64,000 nucleotides of DNA from Streptomyces sp. NBC_01214 (GTDB lineage Bacteria > Actinomycetota > Actinomycetes > Streptomycetales > Streptomycetaceae). Positions 62,808 through 64,000 of this stretch are shown one piece after another. The stretch lies in assembly GCF_026340975.1 (NCBI RefSeq), contig NZ_JAPEOS010000002.1:1485001-1549000 (forward strand), written 5' to 3'. The translations under genes and the position numbers were made by a program. The stretch's first letter is position 1. Each line of letters starts with the position of its first letter. The notes beneath the pieces were generated by a model that saw only the letters and a program-made list of their open reading frames with translations, ran no database searches and was not told the origin of the DNA.

Positions 62808-63017
62808 CTACGTGCGGGCGCCCTCGCCGGTCTCGCTGTCCGCTGCCACCGGGGCCGCCTGCTGCTTCGGAATCTCCACGACTCCCGCCTCCGGAGACTT
62901 CTCGGCAACAGGCTCGGCCCCTTCGGCCGTGCCGGACTCCGCCGTCAGGTCCTCCGCCGTGACCTCCTCGGTCACGGCTACGTCCTTACGACGAAAAAAC
63001 CGATCAAAAACGCCCAT
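62808..63017 (-). CDS. Small acidic protein, unknown
   Basis: 69 residues: basic N-terminus (MGVFDRFFRRKDVAV) followed by a long Glu/Thr/Ala-rich acidic region likely disordered. ATG 63017 has GGGAG upstream and is preferred over the longer frame. It lies upstream of the antitoxin-like gene on the same strand with a 23-bp gap, so both may form an operon. No family was recognised. Confidence 0.55.
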   Translation of the reverse strand: MGVFDRFFRRKDVAVTEEVTAEDLTAESGTAEGAEPVAEKSPEAGVVEIPKQQAAPVAADSETGEGART

Positions 63018-63202
63018 GTCTACTCCCGTAACGTTACTCGTGTGAGTGAAGTTCCGTGTCGACCCGACCGGCCTGCGCCGGGCGTACGCAGGGCGCATGT
63101 CCGGCCGGAACCTCGCCAGGGCAACGACCCCGACCCCGCCCCGTCACGTCGCTCGATCGGGTACATGGCCGCGTCTTGACCAGGGGCTGCGAGACTGGGG
63201 CG

Positions 63203-64000
63203 GTGAGGAATGCAGCCCCCGCCCCGCGGGTCATCGCCGTCGTAGGTCCCACCGCGGCAGGAAAGTCCGACCTGGGCGTCGCCCTGGCCCGCCACTTCGA
63301 CGGCGAAGTCGTCAACGCCGACTCCATGCAGCTGTACCGGGGGATGGACATCGGTACCGCCAAGCTGACGACCGAGGAGCGCGGCGGCGTGCCGCACCAC
63401 CTCCTCGACATCTGGGACGTCACCGACACCGCCAACGTCGCCGAGTACCAGCGGCTGGCCCGGTTGGAGATCGACAAACTGCTCGCCGAGGGCCGCACCC
63501 CCGTCCTCGTCGGCGGATCCGGCCTGTACGTCCGCGGCGCCCTGGACGTCATGGAGTTCCCCGGTACCGACCCCGAAGTGCGGGCCCGACTGGAGGAGGA
63601 GCTCGCGCTCCGAGGCTCCGGCGCCCTGCACGCCCGGCTCGCCGCCGCCGACCCGGCCGCCGCGCAGGCCATCCTGCCCAGCAACGGCCGCCGCATCGTC
63701 CGCGCGCTCGAAGTGATCGAGATCACGGGGCGCCCCTTCACGGCCAACCTGCCCGGCCACGATTCGGTTTACGACACCGTGCAGATCGGCGTCGACGTGG
63801 CCCGCCCGGAGCTCGACGAGCGGATCGCACTGCGGGTCGACCGGATGTGGGAGGCCGGGCTGGTGGACGAGGTCCGCGCACTGGAGGCCCGCGGGCTGCG
63901 CGACGGAATCACCGCCTCCAGGGCGCTCGGCTACCAGCAGGTCCTGGCCGCGCTCGCCGGTGAGTGCACCGAGGACGAGGCCCGGGCCGAGACCGTCCGG
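63203..64000 (+). CDS. miaA: tRNA dimethylallyltransferase MiaA (3' end outside window)
   Basis: The first 266 codons of MiaA, which adds a dimethylallyl group to A37 of UNN-decoding tRNAs. Walker A GPTAAGKS is at residues 15-22, followed by NADSMQLYRGMDIGTAK, GGSGLYVRG and RALEVIEITGRPF. GTG 63203 was chosen; GAGACT lies six bases upstream, so a leaderless start is possible. The product is the substrate for MiaB, encoded 1.6 kb upstream. The gene runs off the right edge. Confidence 0.95.
   Translation, partial: MRNAAPAPRVIAVVGPTAAGKSDLGVALARHFDGEVVNADSMQLYRGMDIGTAKLTTEERGGVPHHLLDIWDVTDTANVAEYQRLARLEIDKLLAEGRTPVLVGGSGLYVRGALDVMEFPGTDPEVRARLEEELALRGSGALHARLAAADPAAAQAILPSNGRRIVRALEVIEITGRPFTANLPGHDSVYDTVQIGVDVARPELDERIALRVDRMWEAGLVDEVRALEARGLRDGITASRALGYQQVLAALAGECTEDEARAETVR

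Noticed and set aside
63176..63181. TTGACC as -35 of the miaA promoter
   Set aside because: It is only 9 bp from GAGACT, so the two cannot form one promoter. A -10 at the normal distance would fall inside the gene.

Overview
The window is chromosomal DNA from a high-GC actinomycete, almost certainly a Streptomyces. GC-rich third codon positions, GTG/TTG starts, many promoters with no leader, and gene order all point there. From memory, the order rrn - SpoIIE-type phosphatase - osaA/osaB - ftsK - rodZ-like - rimO - pgsA - cinA - clgR - lhr - recA/recX - gluABCD/gluRK - miaB - miaA matches the S. coelicolor region around SCO5747-SCO5791. No prophage, integrase, insertion sequence or CRISPR array was seen. 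This is a core-chromosome segment with small accessory insertions.

Layout. 1-1778: end of an rRNA operon (3' part of 23S, 5S, tRNA-Thr(GGT), terminator). 1.9-11.9 kb: an HdeD-type membrane protein, then a multidomain SpoIIE phosphatase divergent from the osmoadaptation kinase OsaA, whose 12 HAMP units include ten in an exact 276-bp period, and the receiver/coiled-coil protein OsaB. 12-19.3 kb: ftsK, a RodZ-like gene, the overlapping rimO-pgsA-cinA operon, and clgR. 19.4-26.9 kb: a small membrane protein, a frameshifted SDR gene with a palindromic operator, a Nei-type glycosylase, a lipoprotein and the giant helicase Lhr. 26.9-36.7 kb: an AraC regulator, a GNAT/DUF2716-like protein, AzlCD, DUF3046, an AI-2E family transporter, a ClpN/HTH protein with a double operator, a methyltransferase, a lipoprotein, a SMI1/KNR4 protein and two very small ORFs. 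36.76-38.6 kb: the SOS-type recA promoter, recA and recX. 38.7-45.1 kb: an FtsX-type permease with no ATPase, a cysteine dioxygenase-rhodanese operon preceded by a 28-codon Cys-rich leader peptide, a flavin monooxygenase, and a small secreted protein with a TTA codon. 45.1-51 kb: the glutamate importer gluABCD divergent from its two-component system gluR-gluK. 51-57.3 kb: a glycan-degradation locus (GH5 and GH85 hydrolases, LacI regulator, ROK kinase, two matching operators). 57.3-64 kb: a TAXI solute-binding protein, a LysR regulator, a mycothiol-dependent-type protein, miaB, a dioxygenase-like protein, a MT0933-type antitoxin homologue, and miaA, which runs off the right edge.

How the genes work together. 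Main themes are osmosensing and cell-cycle/envelope functions (osaAB, ftsK, pgsA, RodZ-like), RNA and ribosome modification (rimO, miaB, miaA), DNA repair (nei, lhr, recA, recX), proteolysis control (clgR, ClpN protein), glutamate sensing and uptake, and glycan catabolism. The most interesting regulatory features are the Cys leader peptide, the double palindrome over a leaderless ClpN promoter, the paired LacI-type operators, the inverted repeat in the gluA promoter, and a 15-bp promoter motif shared by miaB and a 42-codon ORF.
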